Shown here piece by piece: positions 6,291 through 16,383 of a DNA stretch of 19,153 nucleotides (the stretch's first letter is position 1; the number at the start of each line of letters is the position of its first letter). Both the position numbers and the translations under genes were made by a program. Location: positions 1 to 19,153 of the forward strand of contig NZ_JAUNHK010000053.1 in NCBI RefSeq assembly GCF_030523985.1. The letters run 5' to 3'. The notes below the pieces were generated by a model, which had not been told where the DNA came from, ran no database searches, and saw only the letters and a list, made by a program, of their open reading frames with translations. This DNA is from Deinococcus sp. (GTDB lineage Bacteria; Deinococcota; Deinococci; Deinococcales; Deinococcaceae).

Positions 6291-7847
6291 CTATTTACTT
6301 CCCGTCATCAGCAGGCCCAGGCCCGTTTCGGTGGCCTCGGCGGCGCTGACTTCGCCTGCAATCTGGCCCTCATACATCACCAGAATGCGGTCGGCGAGGT
6401 TCATCACTTCACCCAGGTCAGCGGACACCAGCAGCACGGCGAGGCCCTGGTCACGCGCTTCCACGATGCGGGCGTGAATGAACTCGATGGCCCCGATGTC
6501 TACCCCACGCGTGGGCTGGCTGGCGACCAGAATCTTGGGGCCTTTGCGCATCTCGCGGGCCACGATGATTTTCTGGGCATTGCCGCCCGAGTATCTCCCG
6601 GCGGGCAACGACGTGGAGCGCGGGCGCACGTCGTACTTCTCGGAGAGGTCACGGGCATTCTGCTCGATCACGTCCAGTTTCAGCAGACCCAGCGGCCCGG
6701 CGAAGGGGACGCGGTCCTGCTCGCCCAGAATGAAGTTTTCGGCGGTGGTCATTTCCAGCACCAGCCCACGCTCGTTGCGGTCTTCGGGAATGTGCGACAG
6801 GCCCGAGGCTTCGACCTCGCGCACGCCCCGCGCCTCCTGGCCCAGATAGGTGATGCGGCCCTGGTACGGCAGCAGGCCCGTGATGGCCTCCACCAGTTCG
6901 CTCTGCCCGTTGCCCTCCACGCCCGCGATGCCGACGATTTCGCCTGCCCGCACCTGAAAAGTCACGCCGCGTACCGCCTCGGCGTGGCCCCCGTGTCCGC
7001 CGCCATGCCCGCGCACGACCACGTTTTGCACGTCCAGCGCGACTTCGGCGGGTTGAGCCGGCTTTTTGTTGACCTTCAGTGTCACGTCGCGGCCCACCAT
7101 CATGCGGGCGAGGGTTTCGGTGGTCGCGCCCGCCGCCGGGATAGAGCCGATCATCTTGCCGTCGCGGATAACCGAGATGGTGTCGGAAATGTGCAGCACC
7201 TCGTGCAACTTGTGGCTGATGAAGATGACGGCGTTGCCGCTCGCCGCGTACTGGCCCTTGAGAAACTCGAACAGTTCCTCGGTTTCGCTGGGGGTCAGCA
7301 CGGCGGTCGGTTCGTCCAGAATCAGGATGCGGGCACCCCGGTAGAGCGTCTTGAGAATCTCTACTTTTTGCTGCAAGCCCACAGGCAACTCGCCCACCAG
7401 CGCGTCGGGGTTGAGGTCGAAGTTGAACTGCCGAATCAGTTCGGCCACCCGCGCCCGCGCCGCCGCGTAGTTGATGCTGGGGCCACTGGTCGGCTCGGCC
7501 CCCAGAATCACGTTTTCGGTGACGGTGAGCGTGTCCACCAGTTGAAAGTGCTGAAACACCATGCCGATGCCCTTGGCAATCGCGTCGGCAGGGCTGGAAA
7601 AGCTCACGGGCTGCCCGTCCACAATAATTTCGCCGCTGGTGGGCGGCTGCGCCCCGTACACGATTTTCATCAGGGTGCTTTTGCCCGCGCCGTTTTCACC
7701 GCACAGGGCGTGAACGCTACCCCACTTCACTTCCATAGAAATGTTGTCGTTGGCGAGCACGAGTGGAAAGCGCTTGGTGATGCCTCGCAGCGAGAGGGCC
7801 ACGGGCGAGTTGTGGGCGTGCGTGAGCGTGGGCGCGGGGGCGGTCAT
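6291..7847 (-). CDS. ABC transporter ATP-binding protein, BmpA-linked nucleoside/sugar type (two ABC domains)
   Basis: 518 aa with two fused ATPase domains. Domain 1: Walker A GENGAGKST at 50-58, signature-like LPVGLQQ at 154-160, Walker B ILILDEPT at 174-181. Domain 2: the degenerate Walker A GVEGNGQSE at 309-317, signature YSGGNAQK at 419-426 and ASQPTRGVD at 442-450. This asymmetry is normal for ribose/nucleoside-type importers, where one site is non-hydrolytic. A His/Gly-rich stretch (RGHGGGHGGHAEA, 279-291) lies at the domain junction. ATG 7847 is preferred over an upstream in-frame start at 7916 because a TAAACT hexamer lies 7 nt before it and homology begins soon after. The permease and BmpA partners are not in the window; genes that may once have followed are now separated by the island. 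Confidence 0.92.
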   Translation of the reverse strand: MTAPAPTLTHAHNSPVALSLRGITKRFPLVLANDNISMEVKWGSVHALCGENGAGKSTLMKIVYGAQPPTSGEIIVDGQPVSFSSPADAIAKGIGMVFQHFQLVDTLTVTENVILGAEPTSGPSINYAAARARVAELIRQFNFDLNPDALVGELPVGLQQKVEILKTLYRGARILILDEPTAVLTPSETEELFEFLKGQYAASGNAVIFISHKLHEVLHISDTISVIRDGKMIGSIPAAGATTETLARMMVGRDVTLKVNKKPAQPAEVALDVQNVVVRGHGGGHGGHAEAVRGVTFQVRAGEIVGIAGVEGNGQSELVEAITGLLPYQGRITYLGQEARGVREVEASGLSHIPEDRNERGLVLEMTTAENFILGEQDRVPFAGPLGLLKLDVIEQNARDLSEKYDVRPRSTSLPAGRYSGGNAQKIIVAREMRKGPKILVASQPTRGVDIGAIEFIHARIVEARDQGLAVLLVSADLGEVMNLADRILVMYEGQIAGEVSAAEATETGLGLLMTGSK

Positions 7848-7957
7848 GGACAGAAGTTTAAGGGTCGGAGGGTGAGAGGGTCTAAGGATGGCTCTGGGCC
7901 ATGGGCTGATGCTCACCGCTCACGGCCCATACCTCAAAGCTCCTCTACACTGCCCGC
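7848..7957. promoter_or_regulatory. Divergent promoter region with two leaderless-type starts
   Basis: On the minus strand TAAACT (7860-7855) lies 7 nt before the ABC ATPase ATG. On the plus strand TACACT (7946-7951) lies 6 nt before the PAP2 ATG. Neither gene has a Shine-Dalgarno. Both hexamers match the TANNNT -10 described for leaderless Deinococcus transcripts. Clear -35 boxes are not seen. The inverted repeats TGGGCC (7895-7900)/GGCCCA (7924-7929) and ATGGGC (7901-7906)/GCCCAT (7925-7930) between them could be regulatory. Confidence 0.5.
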
Positions 7958-8791
7958 ATGGATTCCCTGTGGCTGGCCGTCACCAACTTGGGCCGCGACG
8001 AAGTGTTTATCGTCGTGCTGGCGCTGTATACCCTGCTGGTGAGTCCTCGCGGCGGGCGTGACCTGGGTGTGGCCTTCGCGCTGAGCTATCTGGTCAACAC
8101 CGCGCTCAAGTACGGCTTGAATCTGCCGCGCCCCTTTACCCACGACCCCGCGCTGGCGTCTGCGGCGGCCCAGGCGACGGCGGGTGGCCCTGGTCTGCCC
8201 AGCGGACACACCCAGATGAGCGCGACCCTGTGGGCGGGCATCGCCATGCAGGTGCGCCGCCCCGCGTTTTCCGTTTTCGCGGCCCTGACAGTCGCCCTTA
8301 TCGCCGCCTCGCGCCTGCTGCTGCATGTCCACTTTCCGTCCGACGTGCTGGTGGGCCTGGGACTGGGCCTGGCCTTCGCGTGGCTGGGAAAAAACGGGAC
8401 GTTCGCCAACTGGAACGCGGCCCGCTGGGGCATTCCGCTGCTGATTCTGGGTTTTACCGCACTGCTGCCTGCCAGCACGCCCCGCGAATACAGCGCGGGC
8501 TTGGGCCTGCTGGCAGGCTTCTGGGCTGGGCGGCCCGATTTTGCGCCCCCGCGTGACTGGACGGGGCGGCTGGTGGTGGCCCTGCTGGGGCTGGCACTGG
8601 TGTTCGCCGTCTACTTTGGGCTGGGGGCGCTGCTGGGTAGCCTGGGCCACTCGCCGCTGCTGCGGGCAGTGCGCTACGCCGCGCTGGTGCTGGTTGCCCT
8701 TCAGGTCGTGCCGCTGGTGCTGCGGCGCTGGCTGCCGACTTCCCCTGACGCGATCAGTCCTGTCCAGCCTCGCCGGACTCCTGCGGCTTGA
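7958..8791 (+). CDS. PAP2-family membrane phosphatase
   Basis: 277 aa multi-helix membrane protein carrying all three phosphatidic acid phosphatase (PAP2) signatures: KYGLNLPRP at 51-59, PSGH at 81-84, and SRLLLHVHFPSD at 118-129 with the catalytic His125 and Asp129. Such enzymes dephosphorylate lipid phosphates (phosphatidic acid, undecaprenyl pyrophosphate and similar) at the membrane. Beyond the PAP2 core there is an extra hydrophobic C-terminal half (about residues 145-260) with four or more helices, so the protein is longer than minimal PgpB/BcrC proteins. The exact substrate cannot be told. The start is ATG 7958 with TACACT 6 nt upstream and no Shine-Dalgarno. Its 3' end overlaps the convergent small gene by 38 nt. 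Confidence 0.92.
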   Translation: MDSLWLAVTNLGRDEVFIVVLALYTLLVSPRGGRDLGVAFALSYLVNTALKYGLNLPRPFTHDPALASAAAQATAGGPGLPSGHTQMSATLWAGIAMQVRRPAFSVFAALTVALIAASRLLLHVHFPSDVLVGLGLGLAFAWLGKNGTFANWNAARWGIPLLILGFTALLPASTPREYSAGLGLLAGFWAGRPDFAPPRDWTGRLVVALLGLALVFAVYFGLGALLGSLGHSPLLRAVRYAALVLVALQVVPLVLRRWLPTSPDAISPVQPRRTPAA

Positions 8792-9002
8792 CCCAGCGCG
8801 TGCCCAGCAGGGCGGGGCCCACGGGCGCGGCGGGCTTGGGCGGGTAGGCGGCGCGGTGGGCCGTTCGCAGCACCATCTGCACTTCGCTGTCGCTCAGCAC
8901 GCCTTTTTTCTCCAGCAGCGTCAGCAGGGCGAGGTTGAGTTTACGCAGGTAGTTCAGTTCGGCCTGCGTGTCCGGCTCAGGCTTGGTCACGCCGGGCAGC
9001 AT
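8754..9002 (-). CDS. Small hypothetical protein, possible coiled coil
   Basis: 82 aa from ATG 9002; a TTG at 9053 would extend it but adds a low-complexity stretch. The central part (ELNYLRKLNLALLTLLEKKG, then VLSDSEVQMVLRTAHRAAY) looks like a real amphipathic helical hairpin with heptad-like leucines, followed by a Pro/Ala-rich tail. No signal peptide or membrane segment is seen. It is convergent with, and overlaps, the PAP2 gene. An inverted repeat (GCGGG at 9004-9008, CCCGC within 9013-9018) sits directly upstream of the ATG and could hinder ribosome access. I do not recognise the family. Confidence 0.6.
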   Translation of the reverse strand: MLPGVTKPEPDTQAELNYLRKLNLALLTLLEKKGVLSDSEVQMVLRTAHRAAYPPKPAAPVGPALLGTRWVKPQESGEAGQD

Positions 9003-9078
9003 AGCGGGATTTCCCCGCGCAGTAACGCCACCCCGCGCCCCACCGTGCGCCAATTGCAGTTCTGTGCGCCAGGGACGG

Positions 9079-9087
9079 TGATATGCT
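9079..9087 (+). promoter_or_regulatory. Candidate extended -10 promoter for sdhCDAB
   Basis: TGATATGCT matches an extended -10 (TGn followed by TATGCT). It is about 110 nt upstream of sdhC, in the only non-coding gap before the operon. No good -35 is present, which is compatible with an extended -10. The start would be near 9094, giving a leader of about 100 nt. Confidence 0.4.
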
Positions 9088-9195
9088 CTGAGCGTCTAAA
9101 CCGGGTGATGCCTAACACATCACGAGACATGGCTGCCTGCCTCCCAGGTTCGCGACGAACCGAAGGGGGAGCGGGTGATGAGGGAGGACTGAGGA

Positions 9196-9551
9196 ATGTA
9201 CAAAGGGAGAGAAGGGCAGTGGGCCTTCCTGCTGCACCGCCTGTCTGGACTGGCAATCCTGGCTTACCTGATGCTGCATGTGTTCAGCATCGGGTCCGTC
9301 ATTTTGGGTGAAGAGTTTTACATGAGAATTCACCACACCTACGACCTGTGGCCCTTTCGTGTGGGCCTGATTTTCGTGACGGCTGGCGTGGTGTATCACG
9401 CGCTCAACGGCCTGCGCATCATCGTGATGGACTTCGCGGGCGCGGGCGTGGCCTACCAGCGGCAGATGTGGTACGCGGTGCTGGCCCTGACGGCGCTGGC
9501 GACCGCCTACACGGCCTGGGTCAACATTCCCCGCATTCTGGGAGGCTACTG

Positions 9552-9552
<1 letters not shown>
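9196..9552 (+). CDS. sdhC: Succinate dehydrogenase cytochrome b subunit SdhC
   Basis: 118 aa membrane anchor of complex II. It has the family HRLSG motif at 14-18 (quinone-site Ser17), three hydrophobic helices (about 17-37, 55-75, 92-110) and candidate heme-ligand histidines His28 (LMLHVFS) and His68 (VVYHALNGLR). The H-x-x-N-G-x-R signature in helix 2 is diagnostic. ATG 9196 has AGGGAGG (9181-9187) 8 nt upstream. The stop TGA shares one base with the sdhD ATG, so translation is coupled. It is the first gene of sdhCDAB. Confidence 0.93.
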
Positions 9553-9929
<377 letters not shown>

Positions 9930-9959
9930 ACCCACCCGACTTACTGAGAGGGACTATTC

Positions 9960-11711
<1,752 letters not shown>

Positions 11712-11714
11712 AGG

Positions 11715-11743
11715 CAGCGGGGGAAGTCTTTTTCTCCCCGCTG
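11715..11743 (+). terminator. Hairpin between sdhA and sdhB
   Basis: CAGCGGGG (11715-11722) pairs perfectly with CCCCGCTG (11736-11743), starting 3 nt after the sdhA stop. The stem can extend inward by pairing GAAG with a run of T/C. No T tract follows the stem, so it is more likely a processing/stability element or partial attenuator than a full terminator. Confidence 0.5.
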
Positions 11744-11758
11744 GCATAAGGAACAGCT

Positions 11759-12529
<771 letters not shown>

Positions 12530-12545
12530 ACCTCGCCATTTCCGG

Positions 12546-12571
12546 GGCGTCTCCGAAAGGGGGCGCCTTTT
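12546..12571 (+). terminator. Intrinsic terminator of sdhCDAB
   Basis: The 9-bp stem GGCGTCTCC (12546-12554) and GGGGGCGCC (12559-12567), including two G-T wobble pairs, has a GAAA tetraloop and is followed immediately by TTTT (12568-12571). It begins 17 nt after the sdhB stop. Confidence 0.88.
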
Positions 12572-12605
12572 CCCTTTACGCCTGCCTGCCTATGAGAACA
12601 GAGTA

Positions 12606-12720
12606 AACACACGTCTGCTCAAGACGGCAGGGCGTGTTACGGATTCATTTCGGCAAAGGTGTACACTATGCGCCGAACGCCGGGTGAAAGTCCCGGCTCT
12701 TTTGCGGGCAACCTTTGACC
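12606..12720 (+). promoter_or_regulatory. Structured region / promoter upstream of ndh
   Basis: An imperfect hairpin is formed by AACAC (12606-12610)/GTGTT (12634-12638) and inner CTGC (12615-12618)/GCAG (12627-12630). Downstream, CAAAGGT (12654-12660) pairs with ACCTTTG (12711-12717) and encloses a perfect hairpin GCCGGG (12679-12684)/CCCGGC (12692-12697) with loop TGAAAGT. Alternatively TACACT (12662-12667) is the -10 of ndh; it is identical to the PAP2 hexamer. In that case transcription would start near 12674 and only the inner hairpin would be in the RNA. The two readings exclude each other. No good -35 is seen. Confidence 0.4.
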
Positions 12721-12756
12721 CTAGCTCGTGAATACTTTCACAGGAGTCCTGAAGCG

Positions 12757-13896
<1,140 letters not shown>

Positions 13897-13917
13897 TCAA
13901 CCCACCTCCCCTCATGT

Positions 13918-13944
13918 CCCGGTTCTCAGGAGCCGGGATTTTTT
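13918..13944 (+). terminator. Intrinsic terminator of ndh
   Basis: CCCGGTTC (13918-13925) pairs with GAGCCGGG (13930-13937), loop TCAG, followed by A and six T (13939-13944). It begins 21 nt after the ndh stop. Confidence 0.92.
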
Positions 13945-13998
13945 ATGTATCTATGAAGCCCGCCTTTAACCGCAGCCGACAGTCCGCTGACACTCTGT

Positions 13999-14234
13999 GG
14001 CGACAGTGAAGGCGAGTCGGGGCAGTCCACCCAGCCGGGGCAGGTGCCTCGCCCGCCTGTGCCCAGCGCCGAGCGGAATTCCAGAATGTCGGGTGAGACC
14101 ACACATGCGCAGAGATGCGTGCCAGAACCAGACCGTTCGCGCCCTCCTGGGTGAAGCTTTTTACGCCCGGAGTTGGACGTAGCGGGGCAGACCCGTCCTC
14201 AGTAGAGCCTGAGGGCCACCGGGCGCTGTTTTTT
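13999..14234 (+). ncRNA. Candidate structured leader RNA or sRNA upstream of mdtJI
   Basis: The gene-free stretch 13945-14318 holds an extensively paired plus-strand element. Domain A: GGCGACAG (13999-14006) pairs with CTGTGCC (14057-14063) with one bulge and encloses GGCGAG (14011-14016)/CTCGCC (14048-14053). Domain B is closed by CAGCGCC (14064-14070) and GGCGCTG (14222-14228), followed at once by six T (14229-14234). Inside are CACACAT/ATGCGTG (one mismatch), GGACG (14175-14179)/CGTCC (14194-14198) and CCTCAG (14197-14202)/CTGAGG (14209-14214). CGCCC (14164-14168) can pair with GGGTG (14149-14153) or with GGGCG (14221-14225), a terminator/antiterminator-like switch. I cannot match it to a known RNA family. 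Whether it is a riboswitch for the pump genes or an independent sRNA is open. Confidence 0.45.
14164..14234 (+). terminator. Terminator-like helix with six-T tract before mdtJ
   Basis: CGCCCGG (14164-14170) pairs perfectly with CCGGGCG (14219-14225), enclosing two smaller hairpins; CTG and TTTTTT follow. It could end transcripts 85 nt before mdtJ. Formation competes with the GGGTG (14149-14153) pairing and with the domain-closing CAGCGCC helix. Confidence 0.45.
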
Positions 14235-14318
14235 CGCGCTCAGCCCTGAACCGACAAATCCATCACATCCATTCTTTTTGCATTATTTTCGACTTTCCAT
14301 TTCAAGGACGGTGACTTT

Positions 14319-14705
14319 ATGCGTGCCTGGCCCGCGCTGTTTGCGGCGATTGCCCTGGAGGTAACAGGTACCCTTTCTCTCAAACTTTTTGCGTCTCAGT
14401 CGTGGCAACTGCCGCTGACCTATGTGCTGTTGGCAGCCTCCTATGTCCTGCTGGCGCAGGCATTTCGCCGGATTCCGGTGGCGGTGGCCTTCGCGGTCTG
14501 GGAGGCGGCGGGGCTGCTGCTGATTACCCTGCTGGGCACCGTGCTGCTGGGCGAACACCTGACGCCCAAGCAAGGGCTGGCGCTGCTGGGCCTGATGGCG
14601 GGCGCGGCCCTGCTGCACCGGGGCACCCACGAAAGCGGAAACACGAGCAACACCAACACCAAACCTGTGCGCCAGGAAGCCTTGCGGCGCGAGGTGAGCG
14701 CATGA
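14319..14705 (+). CDS. mdtJ: SMR family efflux subunit, MdtJ-like (spermidine export)
   Basis: 128 aa small multidrug resistance protein with four membrane helices. ALEVTGTLSLK (12-22) carries the conserved proton/substrate-coupling Glu13 or its neighbour. The segment AFAVWEAAGLLLITLLGTVLLGEHLT closely resembles MdtJ of E. coli (ALWEGIG, ITLFSVLLFDE). The C-terminal tail after the fourth helix is polar (Asn/Thr/Glu-rich). MdtJI is a heterodimer that exports spermidine; the assignment is from remembered sequence similarity. ATG 14319 has AAGGACGGTGA ending 4 nt upstream. Its stop overlaps mdtI as ATGA. A structured, terminator-containing leader precedes it. Confidence 0.85.
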   Translation: MRAWPALFAAIALEVTGTLSLKLFASQSWQLPLTYVLLAASYVLLAQAFRRIPVAVAFAVWEAAGLLLITLLGTVLLGEHLTPKQGLALLGLMAGAALLHRGTHESGNTSNTNTKPVRQEALRREVSA

Positions 14706-15019
14706 CCCCCCTCGCCCTCCTGCTGTTGGTCGGTGCGGTGGCGCTCGACCTGTGCGCCAACATCTTGCTCAAGCACTCTGACGGGTTCCGGCGGCCCTTG
14801 CCGGGGGCACTGGCCCTGGTGCTGGTGTGTGCGGCTTTTACCCTGCTGGGCTTTGCCGTGCGCGAGATGCCTGTGGCGGTGGCTTACGCGGCCTGGGGCG
14901 GCATGGGCATCGTGACGGCGGCCCTGCTGTCGCAACGGATAGACGGCACCCGTCTGAATGCCTCGGCCTGGGCAGGCATCGGCCTGATTGTGCTGAGTGT
15001 GGCGGCGCTGGGTGGATAG
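14702..15019 (+). CDS. mdtI: SMR family efflux subunit, MdtI-like (partner of MdtJ)
   Basis: 105 aa, four membrane helices. ANILLKHSDGFRR (19-31) and VAYAAWGGMGIV are nearly the MdtI signatures (ANVFLKFSDGFRR, VAYALWGGFGIA), which makes a heterodimer with the upstream MdtJ-like protein likely. The acidic residue of helix 1 that is Glu in most SMR pumps is Asp here (VALDLCAN). ATG 14702 overlaps the mdtJ stop by 4 nt, with GAGGTGA (14691-14697) inside mdtJ as ribosome site. It is the last gene of the pair; the next gene starts 65 nt on. Confidence 0.85.
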   Translation: MTPLALLLLVGAVALDLCANILLKHSDGFRRPLPGALALVLVCAAFTLLGFAVREMPVAVAYAAWGGMGIVTAALLSQRIDGTRLNASAWAGIGLIVLSVAALGG

Positions 15020-15084
15020 CGAAAGGGACAAGCGTAGGCGGTAGCCTCTCCCCTCTCCACTGCACCCTCTGCGAAAATAGCCTC

Positions 15085-16323
15085 ATGAACCGCGTTACGC
15101 CCGCGCAACTGCAAGATCTGATCGCGGCCCGCCGTCTGGGAACCGACGCTCGCGTGATTGTCAGCGGAAACCAGGCCGTGCCCTGGACGCTGCTGCGGCT
15201 GCTGGACGAAGCTCTGCCCGCCTACCGCCTGTCGGTGCTCAACGCGCCCGCCGGGATTCCTGACCGGGAGGGCGTCACTCACGAAACGTCCTTTGTGGGC
15301 GCGGGAATGCGGCGCAGCGGGCGGCTGGCCTATGTCCCGGCGCGGCTGTCGCAGGTGCCGCTGCTGTTCGGCACGACCCGCGCCCCCGACGTGGTGCTGC
15401 TGCACGTCTCGGCCCCACGCGGCGGCAAGGTGTCGCTGGGCATCGAGGTCAACATCCTGCCTGCCGCCATCGAACACTGCCGGGCGCGGGGGGGTCTGGT
15501 GCTGGCGCAGGTCAATCCGCAGATGCCCTACACCTTCGGTGACGGCGAATACGACCTCGACACCTTTGACGGCGTGCTGGAGGTGGATGAGCCGCTGGCC
15601 TCCCCGCCTGCCCGCGCCGCACAGGGCCACAGCGACGCCGCGCAGATCGGCGCACAGGTCGCTGCCCGCGTGGGGGACGGGGCCACCATGCAACTCGGCA
15701 TCGGTGAAGTGCCCGACGCCGTGCTGCCGGGCCTGACGCAAAAGCGGCGGCTGGGCATCTGGTCGGAGATGTTCAGCGACGGCCTCCTCAGCCTCGAAGC
15801 GGCGGGCGCCCTCGACCCGGAGCGGCTGGTGGTGTCGTCGTTCGCCTTCGGGAGCAGCGACCTGTACCGCTGGCTGGACGGCAACGAGCGGGTCAGGATG
15901 CTGCGAACCGAAACGGTCAACGACCCGGCCCAGATTGCCCGGCAGCCGCAGATGACCAGCGTGAACACCGCCCTTCAGGTGGATTTGTTCGCCCAGGCCA
16001 ACGCCTCGCGCATCGGCGCACGCATTCACTCGGGCTTTGGCGGGCAGACCGATTTCATCGTGGGGGCGCTGCATTCGCCCGGTGGACAGGCACTCATGGC
16101 GCTGCGTTCCTGGCATCCCAAAGCGAATGTTTCGACCATCGTGCCGATTCTGAGCGAGCCGACCACGTCGTTTCAGCCCAGCGCCGTCATCACCGAGCAG
16201 GGCACCGCCGAAATTCTGGGCCAGGACGAGCGCCAGCAGGCCAGCGCCCTCATCGAACGGGCCGCCCACCCCGACGCCCGCGACCACCTGCGGGCCGAAG
16301 CGCGGCGGCTGGGGCTGATGTAG
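15085..16323 (+). CDS. Acetyl-CoA hydrolase / CoA-transferase family protein
   Basis: 412 aa. It has the two-domain CoA-transferase layout: an N-terminal domain ending near 185 and a C-terminal domain with LGIGEVPDAVL (204-214), the catalytic-type Glu228 in WSEMFSDG (226-233), and SGFGGQTDFIVGALHSPGGQ for CoA binding. Members either hydrolyse acetyl-CoA or move CoA between acids such as acetate, succinate, butyrate and 4-hydroxybutyrate via a glutamyl-CoA thioester. The exact substrate cannot be told from sequence alone, though GIxSEMFSDG is typical of the 4-hydroxybutyrate/acetate CoA-transferase branch. ATG 15085 has no Shine-Dalgarno. The gene lies 65 nt after mdtI and 60 nt before the redoxin gene and is probably its own unit. 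Confidence 0.9.
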   Translation: MNRVTPAQLQDLIAARRLGTDARVIVSGNQAVPWTLLRLLDEALPAYRLSVLNAPAGIPDREGVTHETSFVGAGMRRSGRLAYVPARLSQVPLLFGTTRAPDVVLLHVSAPRGGKVSLGIEVNILPAAIEHCRARGGLVLAQVNPQMPYTFGDGEYDLDTFDGVLEVDEPLASPPARAAQGHSDAAQIGAQVAARVGDGATMQLGIGEVPDAVLPGLTQKRRLGIWSEMFSDGLLSLEAAGALDPERLVVSSFAFGSSDLYRWLDGNERVRMLRTETVNDPAQIARQPQMTSVNTALQVDLFAQANASRIGARIHSGFGGQTDFIVGALHSPGGQALMALRSWHPKANVSTIVPILSEPTTSFQPSAVITEQGTAEILGQDERQQASALIERAAHPDARDHLRAEARRLGLM

Positions 16324-16383
16324 GCAGACGGCTTCGGCCCCGGCCCCTTGCACCTTTCCCCCTGCCCGCCGTCTACTGCGCCC

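Larger units (their letters stand above)
3262..6295. other. AT-rich three-gene island inserted between convergent genes
   Basis: Base composition changes abruptly near 3262-3296 and again near 6295: the interior is by eye around 40% G+C against about two thirds outside. Its genes use AGA, ATA, TTA and AAA codons freely, which neighbours avoid. It lies exactly between the 3' ends of dppC (+) and the ABC ATPase gene (-), so it breaks no gene. No integrase, transposase, tRNA end or convincing direct repeat is visible, so the mechanism of acquisition is unknown. Boundaries are approximate. Confidence 0.8.

Noticed and set aside
3210..6300. Direct repeats (att sites or target duplications) flanking the island
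   Set aside because: Only short matches such as ATACTT and TAGCT were found, at positions inside or inconsistent with the likely boundaries; chance level for AT-rich DNA.
12668..12718. 16-codon ORF directly after TACACT in the ndh leader
   Set aside because: A -10 immediately adjacent to the ATG would place the transcription start inside the ORF, and there is no Shine-Dalgarno; the bases are better explained by the hairpin.
13997..14182. 61-codon ORF in the mdtJ leader
   Set aside because: Composition is random-like, no ribosome site, and the same bases form extensive paired RNA structure.
13999..14234. Guanidine-I (ykkC) riboswitch upstream of the SMR genes
   Set aside because: The conserved CUGGUCCGAGAG and ACACGG elements are not found, and the element is about twice the usual length.
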